Source: CALMEC01 sp964531025
GTDB lineage: Bacteria > Actinomycetota > Thermoleophilia > Miltoncostaeales > Miltoncostaeaceae
Direction: 5' to 3'
Length of the DNA stretch: 64,000 bases
Assembly (NCBI GenBank): GCA_964531025.1
Contig: CAZHDY010000001.1
Coordinates: forward strand, 806,001 to 870,000
Shown here: positions 16,931-25,059 of the stretch, in pieces
How positions within the stretch are numbered: the stretch's first letter is position 1
How the letters are laid out: each line of letters opens with the position of its first letter
Notes under the pieces: generated by a model
What the model saw: the letters and a program-made list of their open reading frames with translations, nothing else
Database searches by the model: none
Told to the model about the DNA's origin: nothing
Translations under genes and position numbers: made by a program

Positions 16931-18217
16931 ATGTCCCCGCCCCGCCACATGGTGACCTACCGCCGCCTCGACCTCGTCGCCGTACCGGAGGACGTTCTGC
17001 GGGCGGTCGCGGATCAGGATCTCCCCGTCATGGTCCCCACCGGACGCGGACCCGTGATCGTCGCCGCACACCCGACCGCGACGGCCCAGGGCGCCGCGGT
17101 CTGGGACGCGCTCGCCGTCCCCTGTTCCCGACACCCCACCCACCCCACGGCGTTCGCCGGTGGATGGTTCGGGCTCCTTACCGATGCCCTGTCCGACACG
17201 ATCGAGGTTCTCCCGCCGGCGGCGCCCGATCCAGGCGGTCCGCCCTCGGGGCTCATCGCCCGGTATCCGACCGTCGCGCTCGTCACACCGACGGGTTCCG
17301 TCACAATCGCGAGCACGGACGGACCGGCCGCACTGGACCGTTTCGAACGTCACCTCACCGCAGGCCTCCGAGATGGCCGCGCCCGCGACGTCGCGTCGGT
17401 GCCCGAGCCCGACGAGGTCGTCATGCAGACGTCGCTCCCCGCGCGCGCCTATCGGGCGTCCGTTCAGCGCATCCGCGACCTCATCCGAAGCGGTGACTGC
17501 TATCAGGTGAACCTCACGCAGCGACTCACTGCCGCATGGCACGACTCACCACTCGCATTCGCCGACCGGCTGTGGGCGGCGGCCGGCCCCAGCTCACATC
17601 GCGCCTACTTCGCCACCGGTGACGGCGTGGTGGTCTCGGCGTCGCCGGAACTCCTGGTGCGGGTACGGGCGGGATCGGCGGAGAGCGAACCCATCAAGGG
17701 CACCGCTCCGCTCGGAGAGTGGCCGCGGCTTCAGGCGTCCGTGAAGGACCGCGCCGAACACGTGATGATCGTGGATCTCATCCGCAACGACCTCGGCCGC
17801 GTCGCGACCCCGGGGCGCGTCAGCGTGCCGAGCCTCTTCCGCCGACTTCGTACCCCTTATGTGGAGCACATGGTGAGCACAGTCCGCGCCGATCTCGCCG
17901 AGGGGACCACCGCGACCGACGTGCTGCGCGCCGTCTTCCCGGGGGGATCGGTCACGGGGACACCCAAGGTGAGGTCACTGGAGGTGATCCGCGAGTTGGA
18001 GCCGGTGTCACGCGGTCCCGCGTTCGGCAGCATGGTGGCCGTGTCCCCGTCCGGCGACATCGAGGCCAGCGTGGCCATCCGCACCGCCTGGCTGACTGGC
18101 TCCGAGGTCCGCTACTGGTGCGGTGGCGCGGTCGTCTGGGACTCCGACCCGCAATCGGAGCTCACCGAGGCCATGGCGAAGGCGCAGCCGTTCCTGCGCG
18201 CGGTGGGTGTCACATGA
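16931..18217 (+). CDS. pabB: PabB, aminodeoxychorismate synthase component I
   Basis: PabB turns chorismate plus ammonia into 4-amino-4-deoxychorismate for folate. The 428-residue protein has a shortened N-terminal region and a complete chorismate-binding domain: SGDCYQVNLTQRL, EPIKGTAPLGE, DRAEHVMIVDLIRNDLGR, VFPGGSVTGTPKVRSLEVIRELE and YWCGGAVVWDSDPQSELTEA. The PIKGT lysine points to PabB rather than anthranilate synthase. Starts at 16919, 16931 and 16949 are possible; CATGCT (16918-16923) lies 7 bases before ATG 16931, matching the leaderless pattern here. It is coupled to pabC. Confidence 0.92.
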   Translation: MSPPRHMVTYRRLDLVAVPEDVLRAVADQDLPVMVPTGRGPVIVAAHPTATAQGAAVWDALAVPCSRHPTHPTAFAGGWFGLLTDALSDTIEVLPPAAPDPGGPPSGLIARYPTVALVTPTGSVTIASTDGPAALDRFERHLTAGLRDGRARDVASVPEPDEVVMQTSLPARAYRASVQRIRDLIRSGDCYQVNLTQRLTAAWHDSPLAFADRLWAAAGPSSHRAYFATGDGVVVSASPELLVRVRAGSAESEPIKGTAPLGEWPRLQASVKDRAEHVMIVDLIRNDLGRVATPGRVSVPSLFRRLRTPYVEHMVSTVRADLAEGTTATDVLRAVFPGGSVTGTPKVRSLEVIRELEPVSRGPAFGSMVAVSPSGDIEASVAIRTAWLTGSEVRYWCGGAVVWDSDPQSELTEAMAKAQPFLRAVGVT

Positions 18218-19002
18218 ACCGGGTCACCTGGCTCGCCGACGGCTTCGTCGACCCCGCGACGGCCACGTTCGCGATCGATGATCCGGGGGCACGCTTCGGC
18301 GACGGCCTCCGTGAGACGCTGCGAATCGAGAACGGTACGGCGCCCTGGATCGACCGTCACCTCACCCGGCTGACGGCGTCGGCGGATGTGTTGGGCTTCA
18401 CCGGACGGATTCCCGCCGTCACCGAGATCGACCGCGCCATTCGCGCCGTGGCCGCGAGGTGCGATGCCGGCATCTGGCGCGCGACGGTGATCGTGACGCC
18501 GTTCCCCACGCTCATGGTCGACGCCGTACCGGTGACACCCGATCCCGACACGCCCGTCACGGCGGTCAGCTGCCCCGGCCTCTGGGTACCGGGCAACGGA
18601 CTGGCCGAGCACAAGACCGTCGCCTACCTCCCCAACCGCATCGCCCTGCACGCGGCGGCCGAACGGAACGCCGACACAGCGCTCTTGGTGGACCACGACG
18701 ACAACCTGGGTGAGAGCGCGACGGCCAACGTGTTCTGCGTGGTGGACGGCACCATACTCACCCCGCCGGTGCGAGGGATCCTGCCCGGCACGACCCGCGC
18801 GGCCGTCCTTCGCCTCACCGCCGCGGAGGAGCGCGATCTCCCACCGCCCCTCTGGCGTCACTGTGACGAGATATTCCTCACCAGCGCGGTGCACCACGTC
18901 GTCGGTGTCGCCTCGGTGGACGGCACGCGGGTGGGCGACGGAACCGTCGGTCCGCTCACGCGCTCCGTACAGCGTGCGATCGACGAGGCGTTCCACGGCT
19001 GA
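18214..19002 (+). CDS. pabC: PabC-like aminodeoxychorismate lyase (class IV aminotransferase fold)
   Basis: A PLP enzyme that probably splits aminodeoxychorismate into 4-aminobenzoate and pyruvate. The 262-residue sequence has RFGDGLRETLRIENG, the PLP lysine in EHKTVAYLPNRIAL, LGESATANVFCVVDG, PVRGILPGTTRAAVL and EIFLTSAVHHVVGV, all class IV landmarks. The family also includes branched-chain aminotransferases, but the four-base overlap with pabB makes PabC the natural reading. Family A copy 5 follows. Confidence 0.9.
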   Translation: MNRVTWLADGFVDPATATFAIDDPGARFGDGLRETLRIENGTAPWIDRHLTRLTASADVLGFTGRIPAVTEIDRAIRAVAARCDAGIWRATVIVTPFPTLMVDAVPVTPDPDTPVTAVSCPGLWVPGNGLAEHKTVAYLPNRIALHAAAERNADTALLVDHDDNLGESATANVFCVVDGTILTPPVRGILPGTTRAAVLRLTAAEERDLPPPLWRHCDEIFLTSAVHHVVGVASVDGTRVGDGTVGPLTRSVQRAIDEAFHG

Positions 19003-19032
19003 CGGCCGGACGCTGTCCCGCCGAGCGACCCC

Positions 19033-19200
19033 AGGATGGCTGATCCCACGATCTCGCGGCGTGGTGTGTGCCCCCGGTGGCGCGGATACGCGACCGGGCG
19101 ACTCGGAAAGGACACCACCCTGACCGTCGGCGCCCGGCGACGCCCCGCATCACCGGTGACGCACCCCACATCCACGACCCCGTGGAATCAACCATCCAGC
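19033..19200 (-). repeat. Family A intergenic palindromic repeat, copy 5 (inverted, enlarged)
   Basis: About 168 bp, about 30 bp longer than the others. Read on the minus strand it starts GGATGGTTGATTCCACGG, then GTCGTGGATGTGGGGTGCGT and CACCGGTG as in copies 1-4. The other end is GGATGGCTGATCCCACG. It lies between convergent genes, and the stop codon TGA of the thioesterase gene is formed by the GGTTGATTCC terminal repeat. Confidence 0.82.
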
Positions 19201-19592
19201 AGGAGCTGGGTGCACCGGAACAGGGCGATCCGACGCCCGTCCTCCTCGCGTGTCACGGTCGCGTCCCACACCTGGGTGGTGCGCCCGCCGTGCGCCAGAC
19301 GCGCCTCGCAGCGCACGAATCCGCTGACCGCGGTACCGATGAAGTTGCACTGGAGATTGATCGTGGTGAAGCCCGCCGTCCGGTCACCGGCGGTCACCGC
19401 CGCTCCGTAGCCGCAGGCCGTGTCGGCGAGCGTCGTGACGGCTCCACCGTGCAGATAGCCGTTGGGTGCGAGAAGCCCCGTGTGGACCTCCATACGGAGA
19501 TCCACACGTCCATGTTCCACCTCGAGGAACTCGATTCCGACCAGCTCGGGGAACATCCCCCGGCATGTGGCCGCGGCCTCGTCCGGGGTCAC
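19188..19592 (-). CDS. PaaI-like hotdog thioesterase
   Basis: A 134-residue acyl-CoA thioesterase-like protein. NGYLHGGAVTTLADTACGYGAA is the canonical PaaI motif (HGG, then the Asp of the LADT segment), followed by TTINLQCNFIGTAVSGFVRCEARLAHGGRTTQVW. The ATG overlaps the stop of the subtilase gene (four bases). The C-terminus LLLDG and the stop codon come from the terminal repeat of family A copy 5. The substrate is unknown. Confidence 0.85.
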   Translation of the reverse strand: MTPDEAAATCRGMFPELVGIEFLEVEHGRVDLRMEVHTGLLAPNGYLHGGAVTTLADTACGYGAAVTAGDRTAGFTTINLQCNFIGTAVSGFVRCEARLAHGGRTTQVWDATVTREEDGRRIALFRCTQLLLDG

Positions 19593-21352
19593 AGGCGCTG
19601 CAACGCCAGGGTGTACTGCCCACCGCCCTGAAGCGCGGCCACCGACACGAAGTACCGGCCGGTGGCGGGCGCCGTGAACACCAGCGCACGCGTGCCCGGG
19701 GTCGCCCGACGGGTCGTCGACAGGAGCTGGCGGTTCATCTGAGCGTCGCTCAGGACGCGCGGCGACACAGACCGGCTCGTCGACCGGAAGACGGCGAGGT
19801 CGAGTCGTCCCCGCGGAGCGGAGATCGTCACCCGGACACGCTGGCCCTTCGCAACCGCGACGGCATAGACGTCGAACTGGTCATTGTTGAAGTCGGCGCT
19901 GGCGCGGAGCACACGGCGCTGCTTACCCTGCAGCCGGATGGTCTTCGCGGCCGGGACGAACTTCACATCGTCGTTCGGCTCGGCCAGATCGTCCATCGGG
20001 GTCGGAGCCGCGACGGCCGCCGCGGGGTTCACGACGCCCCATCCGTCGCTGCTGGTGCGGGCCAGCCCGCTCGCACCACGCGAGGCGGTCGACTGCAGGA
20101 TCTCCGTGACCTGCGCCAGGCTGGCGCCCGGATGTGAGGCGATGATGAGCGCGACCGTGCCGGAGACGTACGGAGCGGCCATGGATGTGCCCTCCTTGTA
20201 CCCGTATCCGGGAATCACCTCACGCGTGTGCACCCGCGTCGGGATGGTGGAGAGCATGTCCACGCCCGGGGCGATCACATCGACGGAGTAGTTGTAGTTC
20301 GAGAACCGCGCCCGGGCAAAGGGCCGTGGACAGTCCGACGTCACGGTGGCATTGCACTGGGCCGCCACGCCGATGACGTGGTCATAGCCGGCCGGGAAGT
20401 TGACCTCGTTCTCCTCGAGTCCCTCATTGCCCACCGACGCGACGATCAGGACGCCGCGGGCATACGCCCAGTTGACGACGTCCTGGAAGGCCTGCGAGTA
20501 CCCCGGACCGCCCGACGAGATGTTGATCACGCTGGCGCCACGGTTCACGGCCCATCGGATCCCCTGCATCATGTGCAGGTCGTTGCTCTCTCCGCGGGCG
20601 TTCGAGATCTGCACCGGCATGATGCGCGCCGACGTCGGGCTCGCCGGTGAGACGCCGACGATCCCGACGCCGTTCATCGGTGCACCGGCGATACCCGCGA
20701 CATGGGTGCCATGTCCGGTGGCCGAGACGTCGGGCGCGGCCTGCCGCTTCGTGAACGTGCTGTAGGGCGAGACGATGAGACCCGGCGCCTGGAACTCCTC
20801 GTGGTGCGTGTCGAGTCCGGAATCGAGGATCGCGATCGTGGGAGCGGGATTACCCGTGAGCCCGGCGTTCCAGGTACCGCGATGCAGCGACCACTGGCCG
20901 GCGCCATCGGCGAAGAAGAAGTCCGTGGGGGTCGGCACGGCCACGGGCGGTCGGACCGGGGGCGGCGGCGACTGGTCCTGGAGGTCGGCCGTCCTTCGGG
21001 CCATCGACCATTCGGCGCGGACGACACCCGCACGCGTGAGAACCTGTTGCCGGACAGTCGCCGCGGTCCGGGGACGCAGCTGCCAGATGCCGATCTCCGG
21101 GACAACGGCGTCCACCGATCCGAGCCCGTCGAGCCGCCGGGTCACCTCACCACGGTCCGGCCGGTCGCCGAACGTGACGACAAGGGTGGGCGAGGCGGGA
21201 TCCGCGACGCGCCCCATCTCGGTGCGCGCCTGCGCCCCGTCGCTCGCGTGGACCGCGGCGGGGCCGGCCATCCCTGCCAGGGCGACGACGGAGGCGAGGA
21301 GCCTACGAAAGACGGTTGGTGATGGGCATACGGCGGTCCTTACCGAACGCAC
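19589..21352 (-). CDS. Secreted subtilisin-like serine protease with C-terminal PPC-type domain
   Basis: An S8 protease of about 587 residues. A signal segment RRLLASVVALAGMAGPAAVHA is followed by a pro-region, then the catalytic triad in AILDSGLDTHH (Asp), GHGTHVAGIAG (His) and GTSMAAPYVSGTVA (Ser), with SVGNEG for the oxyanion Asn. After a short linker (PTPMDDLAEPND) the C-terminal 120 residues look like a pre-peptidase PPC domain (FDVYAVAVAKGQRVRVTISAP ... GRYFVSVAALQG). No ATG precedes the signal peptide. GTG 21352 is the best start and would overlap nadE by 50 bases. Confidence 0.88.
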   Translation of the reverse strand: MRSVRTAVCPSPTVFRRLLASVVALAGMAGPAAVHASDGAQARTEMGRVADPASPTLVVTFGDRPDRGEVTRRLDGLGSVDAVVPEIGIWQLRPRTAATVRQQVLTRAGVVRAEWSMARRTADLQDQSPPPPVRPPVAVPTPTDFFFADGAGQWSLHRGTWNAGLTGNPAPTIAILDSGLDTHHEEFQAPGLIVSPYSTFTKRQAAPDVSATGHGTHVAGIAGAPMNGVGIVGVSPASPTSARIMPVQISNARGESNDLHMMQGIRWAVNRGASVINISSGGPGYSQAFQDVVNWAYARGVLIVASVGNEGLEENEVNFPAGYDHVIGVAAQCNATVTSDCPRPFARARFSNYNYSVDVIAPGVDMLSTIPTRVHTREVIPGYGYKEGTSMAAPYVSGTVALIIASHPGASLAQVTEILQSTASRGASGLARTSSDGWGVVNPAAAVAAPTPMDDLAEPNDDVKFVPAAKTIRLQGKQRRVLRASADFNNDQFDVYAVAVAKGQRVRVTISAPRGRLDLAVFRSTSRSVSPRVLSDAQMNRQLLSTTRRATPGTRALVFTAPATGRYFVSVAALQGGGQYTLALQRL

Positions 21353-23006
21353 GCGGTGTGATCTTGATTCCAATGGGCCCCTGTCGGCGTTTGTACTCGG
21401 CACGATCCACCATGGAAACGACCGTGCGTGCAATATCGGCGAACTCCGGCTGGTCCACGAGTCGGTCCACATCGACGTCGTCCTCGACGTATGCCCGGAG
21501 CAGCGGATCGAGGACATCGTACGGTGGAAGCGAGTCCGTGTCCTCCTGGTCAGGTCTCAGCTCCGCCGACGGCGGCCGCGTGATCGAATGCTCGGGTATC
21601 ACCTCACCCGATCGGTTGCGCCAGCGCGCAAGGTCGTAGACCGTCGTCTTGAGCACATCGCGGATGGGAGCGAACCCACCCACCATGTCGCCGTACAGAG
21701 TGCTGTAGCCCACGGCGATCTCGCTCTTGTTCCCGGTCGCCAACACCAGCCCGCCGTACTTGTTGGAGAGTGCCATGAGGAGCGTTCCCCGGGCGCGCGC
21801 CTGCAGGTTCTCCTCGGTGGTGTCGCGGGGCGCGTCGCCGAAGATGGGAGCGAGCGCGGCCTCGAATGCGGCGACCACCGGGGCGATCTCCACCACATCG
21901 AGCATGATCCCCAGGTTGTCCGCGAGGTCCTTCGCGTCACCCAGACTCTCCGGACTCGAGAACACCGACGGCATCGCCACCCCGCGGACGCGGTCCGCAC
22001 CGAGCGCATCGACGGCCAGAGTCCCGACGACGGCCGAGTCGATGCCTCCTGAGAGCCCCAGGAGAACTGACGGGAAGCCGTTCTTGTCGACGTAATCCCG
22101 GATGCCGACGACCAGGGCCCGCCAGAGCTCCTCCAGCCGGTCCGGACGCCCGGTGATCCGTGGTGCGTCCTCGACGGACGACGCCCGTGGCGGGATCACG
22201 GCGTCGATACGAAGACCGGCGGGTAGCTCGCCGTCGCGGATCCGCCGCGCGAGCGGGGCGCGCAGCCGACGGCGGCGGGTGGCATCGAGATCGAGCGAGG
22301 CGATGATGAAGTCCTCGTCGAACGAGTCGCAGCGGGCCGTGATGTTGCCCTCGGCGTCGAACAGGGTCGAGTTCCCGTCGAAGATCAGCTCGTCCTGCCC
22401 CCCGACCAGGTTGCAGAACGCCAGCGCCGCAGCCGCGTCCGAAGCGCGTGTCGCCAGCATCCGTTCGCGGGAGGCGGCCTTGCCCTGGTGGTAGGGCGAT
22501 GCCGACACGCAGCAGATGAGGTCCAGGTGCGCCGCGGCCAGGTCCGACGCGACGGGAGCCGAGTACCAGATGTCCTCGCAGATGACGATGCCGATCCGGG
22601 CGTCGCCCACGTCGATCACGAGCGGCGAGGCACCGGCCTGGAAGTAACGCGCCTCGTCGAACACGCCGTAGTTCGGAAGGAAGCGCTTGCGATAGACCGC
22701 GTGTACCTCGCCGCCTCCCACAACCGCGGCGGCGTTGTACGCATCATGGCTCCAGTCGACGAACCCGACCACCGCGAGGGTATCGGTGGAGGCCTCTGCG
22801 ATCTCCTCGATGGCACGGCGGGTGCGGGCCGCGAAGCTCGGACGCAGAAGCAGGTCCTCGGGGGGATAGCCGGCCACCGCAAGCTCCGGGACGAGGAGAA
22901 GGGACGCCCCCTCGTCCTCCGCACGCCTCAGCGCGTCGACCACCCGGGCGGTGTTGCCGACGACGTCTCCGACCACAGTATTGAGCTGGGCGAGTGCGAT
23001 TCTCAC
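21303..23006 (-). CDS. nadE: NadE, glutamine-dependent NAD+ synthetase
   Basis: NadE amidates deamido-NAD+ with glutamine-derived ammonia. The 567-residue enzyme has the N-terminal nitrilase-type glutaminase with Glu in LLLVPELAVAGYPPEDLL, Lys in YRKRFLPNYGVFDE and Cys in GIVICEDIWYSAP. The C-terminal synthetase follows, with the P-loop LLGLSGGIDSAVVGTLAVDALG, ATGNKSEIAVGYSTLYGDMVGGFAPI and KRRQGPIGIKITPRAFGKDRRMPI. It heads an apparent operon with the subtilase and a thioesterase, an unusual set of partners. Confidence 0.97.
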   Translation of the reverse strand: MRIALAQLNTVVGDVVGNTARVVDALRRAEDEGASLLLVPELAVAGYPPEDLLLRPSFAARTRRAIEEIAEASTDTLAVVGFVDWSHDAYNAAAVVGGGEVHAVYRKRFLPNYGVFDEARYFQAGASPLVIDVGDARIGIVICEDIWYSAPVASDLAAAHLDLICCVSASPYHQGKAASRERMLATRASDAAAALAFCNLVGGQDELIFDGNSTLFDAEGNITARCDSFDEDFIIASLDLDATRRRRLRAPLARRIRDGELPAGLRIDAVIPPRASSVEDAPRITGRPDRLEELWRALVVGIRDYVDKNGFPSVLLGLSGGIDSAVVGTLAVDALGADRVRGVAMPSVFSSPESLGDAKDLADNLGIMLDVVEIAPVVAAFEAALAPIFGDAPRDTTEENLQARARGTLLMALSNKYGGLVLATGNKSEIAVGYSTLYGDMVGGFAPIRDVLKTTVYDLARWRNRSGEVIPEHSITRPPSAELRPDQEDTDSLPPYDVLDPLLRAYVEDDVDVDRLVDQPEFADIARTVVSMVDRAEYKRRQGPIGIKITPRAFGKDRRMPITNRLS

Positions 23007-23138
23007 CGGCCGACCGCCTCCTCACCGCGCGGCCGGTCCAACCGATGCGCGATAGTCTTTCTCGAACGCACGCTCCACGATACGCTGATCACGGGGTCGG
23101 TGTTCGTCCGGCACCCGTCGAATCAACAGGAGGGCCCC

Positions 23139-23522
23139 ATGGGATCCCATCTTCCGCCACAACGGCTTCAGCCCGGAGGCATCGGCGGTGCCTCCCAAAA
23201 GCGTCCGAACCTCAGCCCCGCACAGGGTGCACAGGAGGCCGCGAAGCGGCTCGGACTGACCTGTTACCACGCCGGACAGCAGGTTCCAGGTCTCGTGGGA
23301 TGCGTCGCGTGCCAGTTCCAGATCCGCAACCGCGGTGTGCTGCCCGCATGCCCCGACTGTGGCGAGCTTGTCTGGGCGTGGCTCGACTCCACGCCGCCAC
23401 CCGAGATCGACGGCTCCGGAGTCCCGCAGGCCGACGGACAGGCAGCAGCCGCGACGCTCGCCAAGGAAGAGGAAGCACCGACGGTCATCGTTCAGGACAA
23501 CGTCTCCATCGAGCCCACCTGA
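23139..23522 (+). CDS. Zinc-ribbon protein (DUF1451-like)
   Basis: A 127-residue protein. The middle carries TCYHAGQQVPGLVGCVACQF then GVLPACPDCGELVWAW, i.e. a C...CxxC...CxxC ribbon like that of the zinc_ribbon_6/DUF1451 proteins. The first 40 residues are polar and the acidic tail (KEEEAPTVIVQD) is probably disordered. ATG 23139 is preceded by CAGGAGGG. Its function is unknown. It is divergent from nadE. Confidence 0.65.
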   Translation: MGSHLPPQRLQPGGIGGASQKRPNLSPAQGAQEAAKRLGLTCYHAGQQVPGLVGCVACQFQIRNRGVLPACPDCGELVWAWLDSTPPPEIDGSGVPQADGQAAAATLAKEEEAPTVIVQDNVSIEPT

Positions 23523-23621
23523 TCTGACCTTACAAAGGCGTTACAGCGCGCCTCAAAAGTTCCAATCTCCAGCGGTGAAGATATGGAGACGTGCGGGATT
23601 GACCCGTACGCCTCGCACTCC

Positions 23622-24173
23622 ATGAACAGAACTCTCCGCCTCAGCCTCGTCGCATGCATCCTGTGTGTACCCGCAGGGATTGCGACCGGCGCCAACCAGT
23701 CCAAGACCCCCGCCGCCCAGGCCGCCAACGATCCGAACACCGTCGGGACGTTCGAGGCAACGGGTTTCGGCACGGTTGCGATCAACGGACGCCAGACGTC
23801 ATACGGCCGATTCCGCGGCCGCATCACGGTCCGCGTGCCGTCGGGAGCCGCGATCGTCCGCATCCAGGGGGTGCCGCAGAAGCTCGCCCGCACGAGCACC
23901 GCGACGGGCACCGTCCGCACCTTCACGATGTCGACCTCCGTCTTCCGCACGTTCTACGTGCGGGGGACCGACGTCAGCGTGCAGATCATCTCGCAGCCGA
24001 AACGCAGGATGTCGGTCTCGACCTTCGGCGTGGCCCGTGTGGTCCTCCGGGGCACCGGGACGTATCGGGTCAACAATGGCGACGCCATCGACTGGCCGAC
24101 CGACTCGCAGGCCGTCCCTGTGCGGCCCGCGATGATCGCGCGGCTCCTGCCCGCCGAGAAGACCGGGACGTGA
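23622..24173 (+). CDS. Secreted protein of unknown function
   Basis: A 183-residue protein. MNRTLRLSLVACILCVPAGIATGA is a clear signal peptide. The mature part is rich in beta strands (FEATGFGTVAINGRQTSYGRFRGRITVRV ... STFGVARVVLRGTGTYRVNNG) and resembles a small all-beta surface domain. An in-frame ATG 39 bases upstream is less likely because the signal peptide would be buried. Family A copy 4 and a two-component system follow downstream. Confidence 0.6.
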   Translation: MNRTLRLSLVACILCVPAGIATGANQSKTPAAQAANDPNTVGTFEATGFGTVAINGRQTSYGRFRGRITVRVPSGAAIVRIQGVPQKLARTSTATGTVRTFTMSTSVFRTFYVRGTDVSVQIISQPKRRMSVSTFGVARVVLRGTGTYRVNNGDAIDWPTDSQAVPVRPAMIARLLPAEKTGT

Positions 24174-24201
24174 TAGCGGCGTCGCCGTCGGGCGCTCCAC
24201 C

Positions 24202-24338
24202 GACATGGCTGATTCCGCGGACGCGTGGTGTGCGGTGCGCCACCGGTGGTCGACCTGGGCGGGCGGGTGGATGAGGGGCACATCCACGCCCCCGAGGGCA
24301 CGCACCACCCCGCGAGCTCCGTGGAATCAACCATCTAG
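24202..24338 (+). repeat. Family A intergenic palindromic repeat, copy 4
   Basis: A 137-bp element whose left end ATGGCTGATTCCGCGG mirrors the right end CCGTGGAATCAACCATCTAG. GTGCGCCACCGGTGGTCGAC, GGGCGGGCGGGTGGATG and the inner hairpin match the other copies. The final TAG (24336-24338) forms the first half of TAGTAT, which stands 7 bases before the start codon of the response regulator. Confidence 0.88.
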
Positions 24339-24348
24339 TATTGAGGGA

Positions 24349-25059
24349 GTGGCGCCCCCGCAGTCCACATCCATCCTCATCATCGAGGACGAGCCGAACA
24401 TCGCCTCGTTCGCGAAGCTCTACCTCGAGGCGGCCGGCTTCTCGGTGAGCGTCGCTCACCGCGGCGACGAGGGACTGGAGCTGGCCCAGCGGGATCGTCC
24501 GGCCCTCATCGTGCTCGACCTCATGCTGCCCGGCCTCGACGGCTACGAGATCACGAAACGACTCCGTGCCATGGAGGGCGCATCCCCCGCCATCGTCATG
24601 CTCACCGCGCGGGATGACGCAGTGGACACCGTGGTCGGCCTGGAGCTCGGTGCAGACGACTACATGACCAAGCCGTTCAATCCCCGCGAGCTCGTCGCCC
24701 GTGTGCGCGCGGTCCTTCGTCGGACGACAGCACCTGCCGAGACCGACGACGACAACGCGCTGCGCACCTACGAGATCGACGATCTTCGCATCGAGGTCGG
24801 TCCGCGCGAGGCGTTCGTGGGAGAGGAGCAGGTGGCGCTCACGCCGAAGGAGTTCGACCTCCTCGTCACCCTCATCGAGAACCGTGGGGTGGTCCTGACC
24901 CGGGAGCAGCTCCTCGAACGCGTGTGGGGGTTCACCTTCCTGGGTGACAGCCGCACCATCGACGTGCACGTCCGTCAACTCCGGCGAAAGTTGGGTGAGG
25001 CATGCCCCATCCAGACGGTGTGGGGCACCGGCTACAAGGTTGGCGCCGCCAAAAAATGA
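24349..25059 (+). CDS. OmpR/PhoB-family response regulator
   Basis: A 236-residue transcription factor. The receiver domain (about 8-120) has the acidic pair IIEDEPN, the phospho-acceptor in LIVLDLMLPGLDG, and the Lys of DYMTKPFNPRELVARV. The winged helix (140-232) has LTPKEFDLLVTLIENRGVVLTREQLLERVWG and RTIDVHVRQLRRKL. It starts at GTG 24349, 7 bases behind TAGTAT and without a ribosome binding site, so it is probably leaderless. It is coupled to the kinase by a four-base overlap. Confidence 0.95.
   Translation: MAPPQSTSILIIEDEPNIASFAKLYLEAAGFSVSVAHRGDEGLELAQRDRPALIVLDLMLPGLDGYEITKRLRAMEGASPAIVMLTARDDAVDTVVGLELGADDYMTKPFNPRELVARVRAVLRRTTAPAETDDDNALRTYEIDDLRIEVGPREAFVGEEQVALTPKEFDLLVTLIENRGVVLTREQLLERVWGFTFLGDSRTIDVHVRQLRRKLGEACPIQTVWGTGYKVGAAKK

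Noticed and set aside
24313..24341. A complete promoter (-35 and -10) inside family A copy 4
   Set aside because: The -10-like TAGTAT is clear but no -35 hexamer is found at 16-18 bases; the GGAAT of the terminal repeat is too close for an ECF-type promoter.
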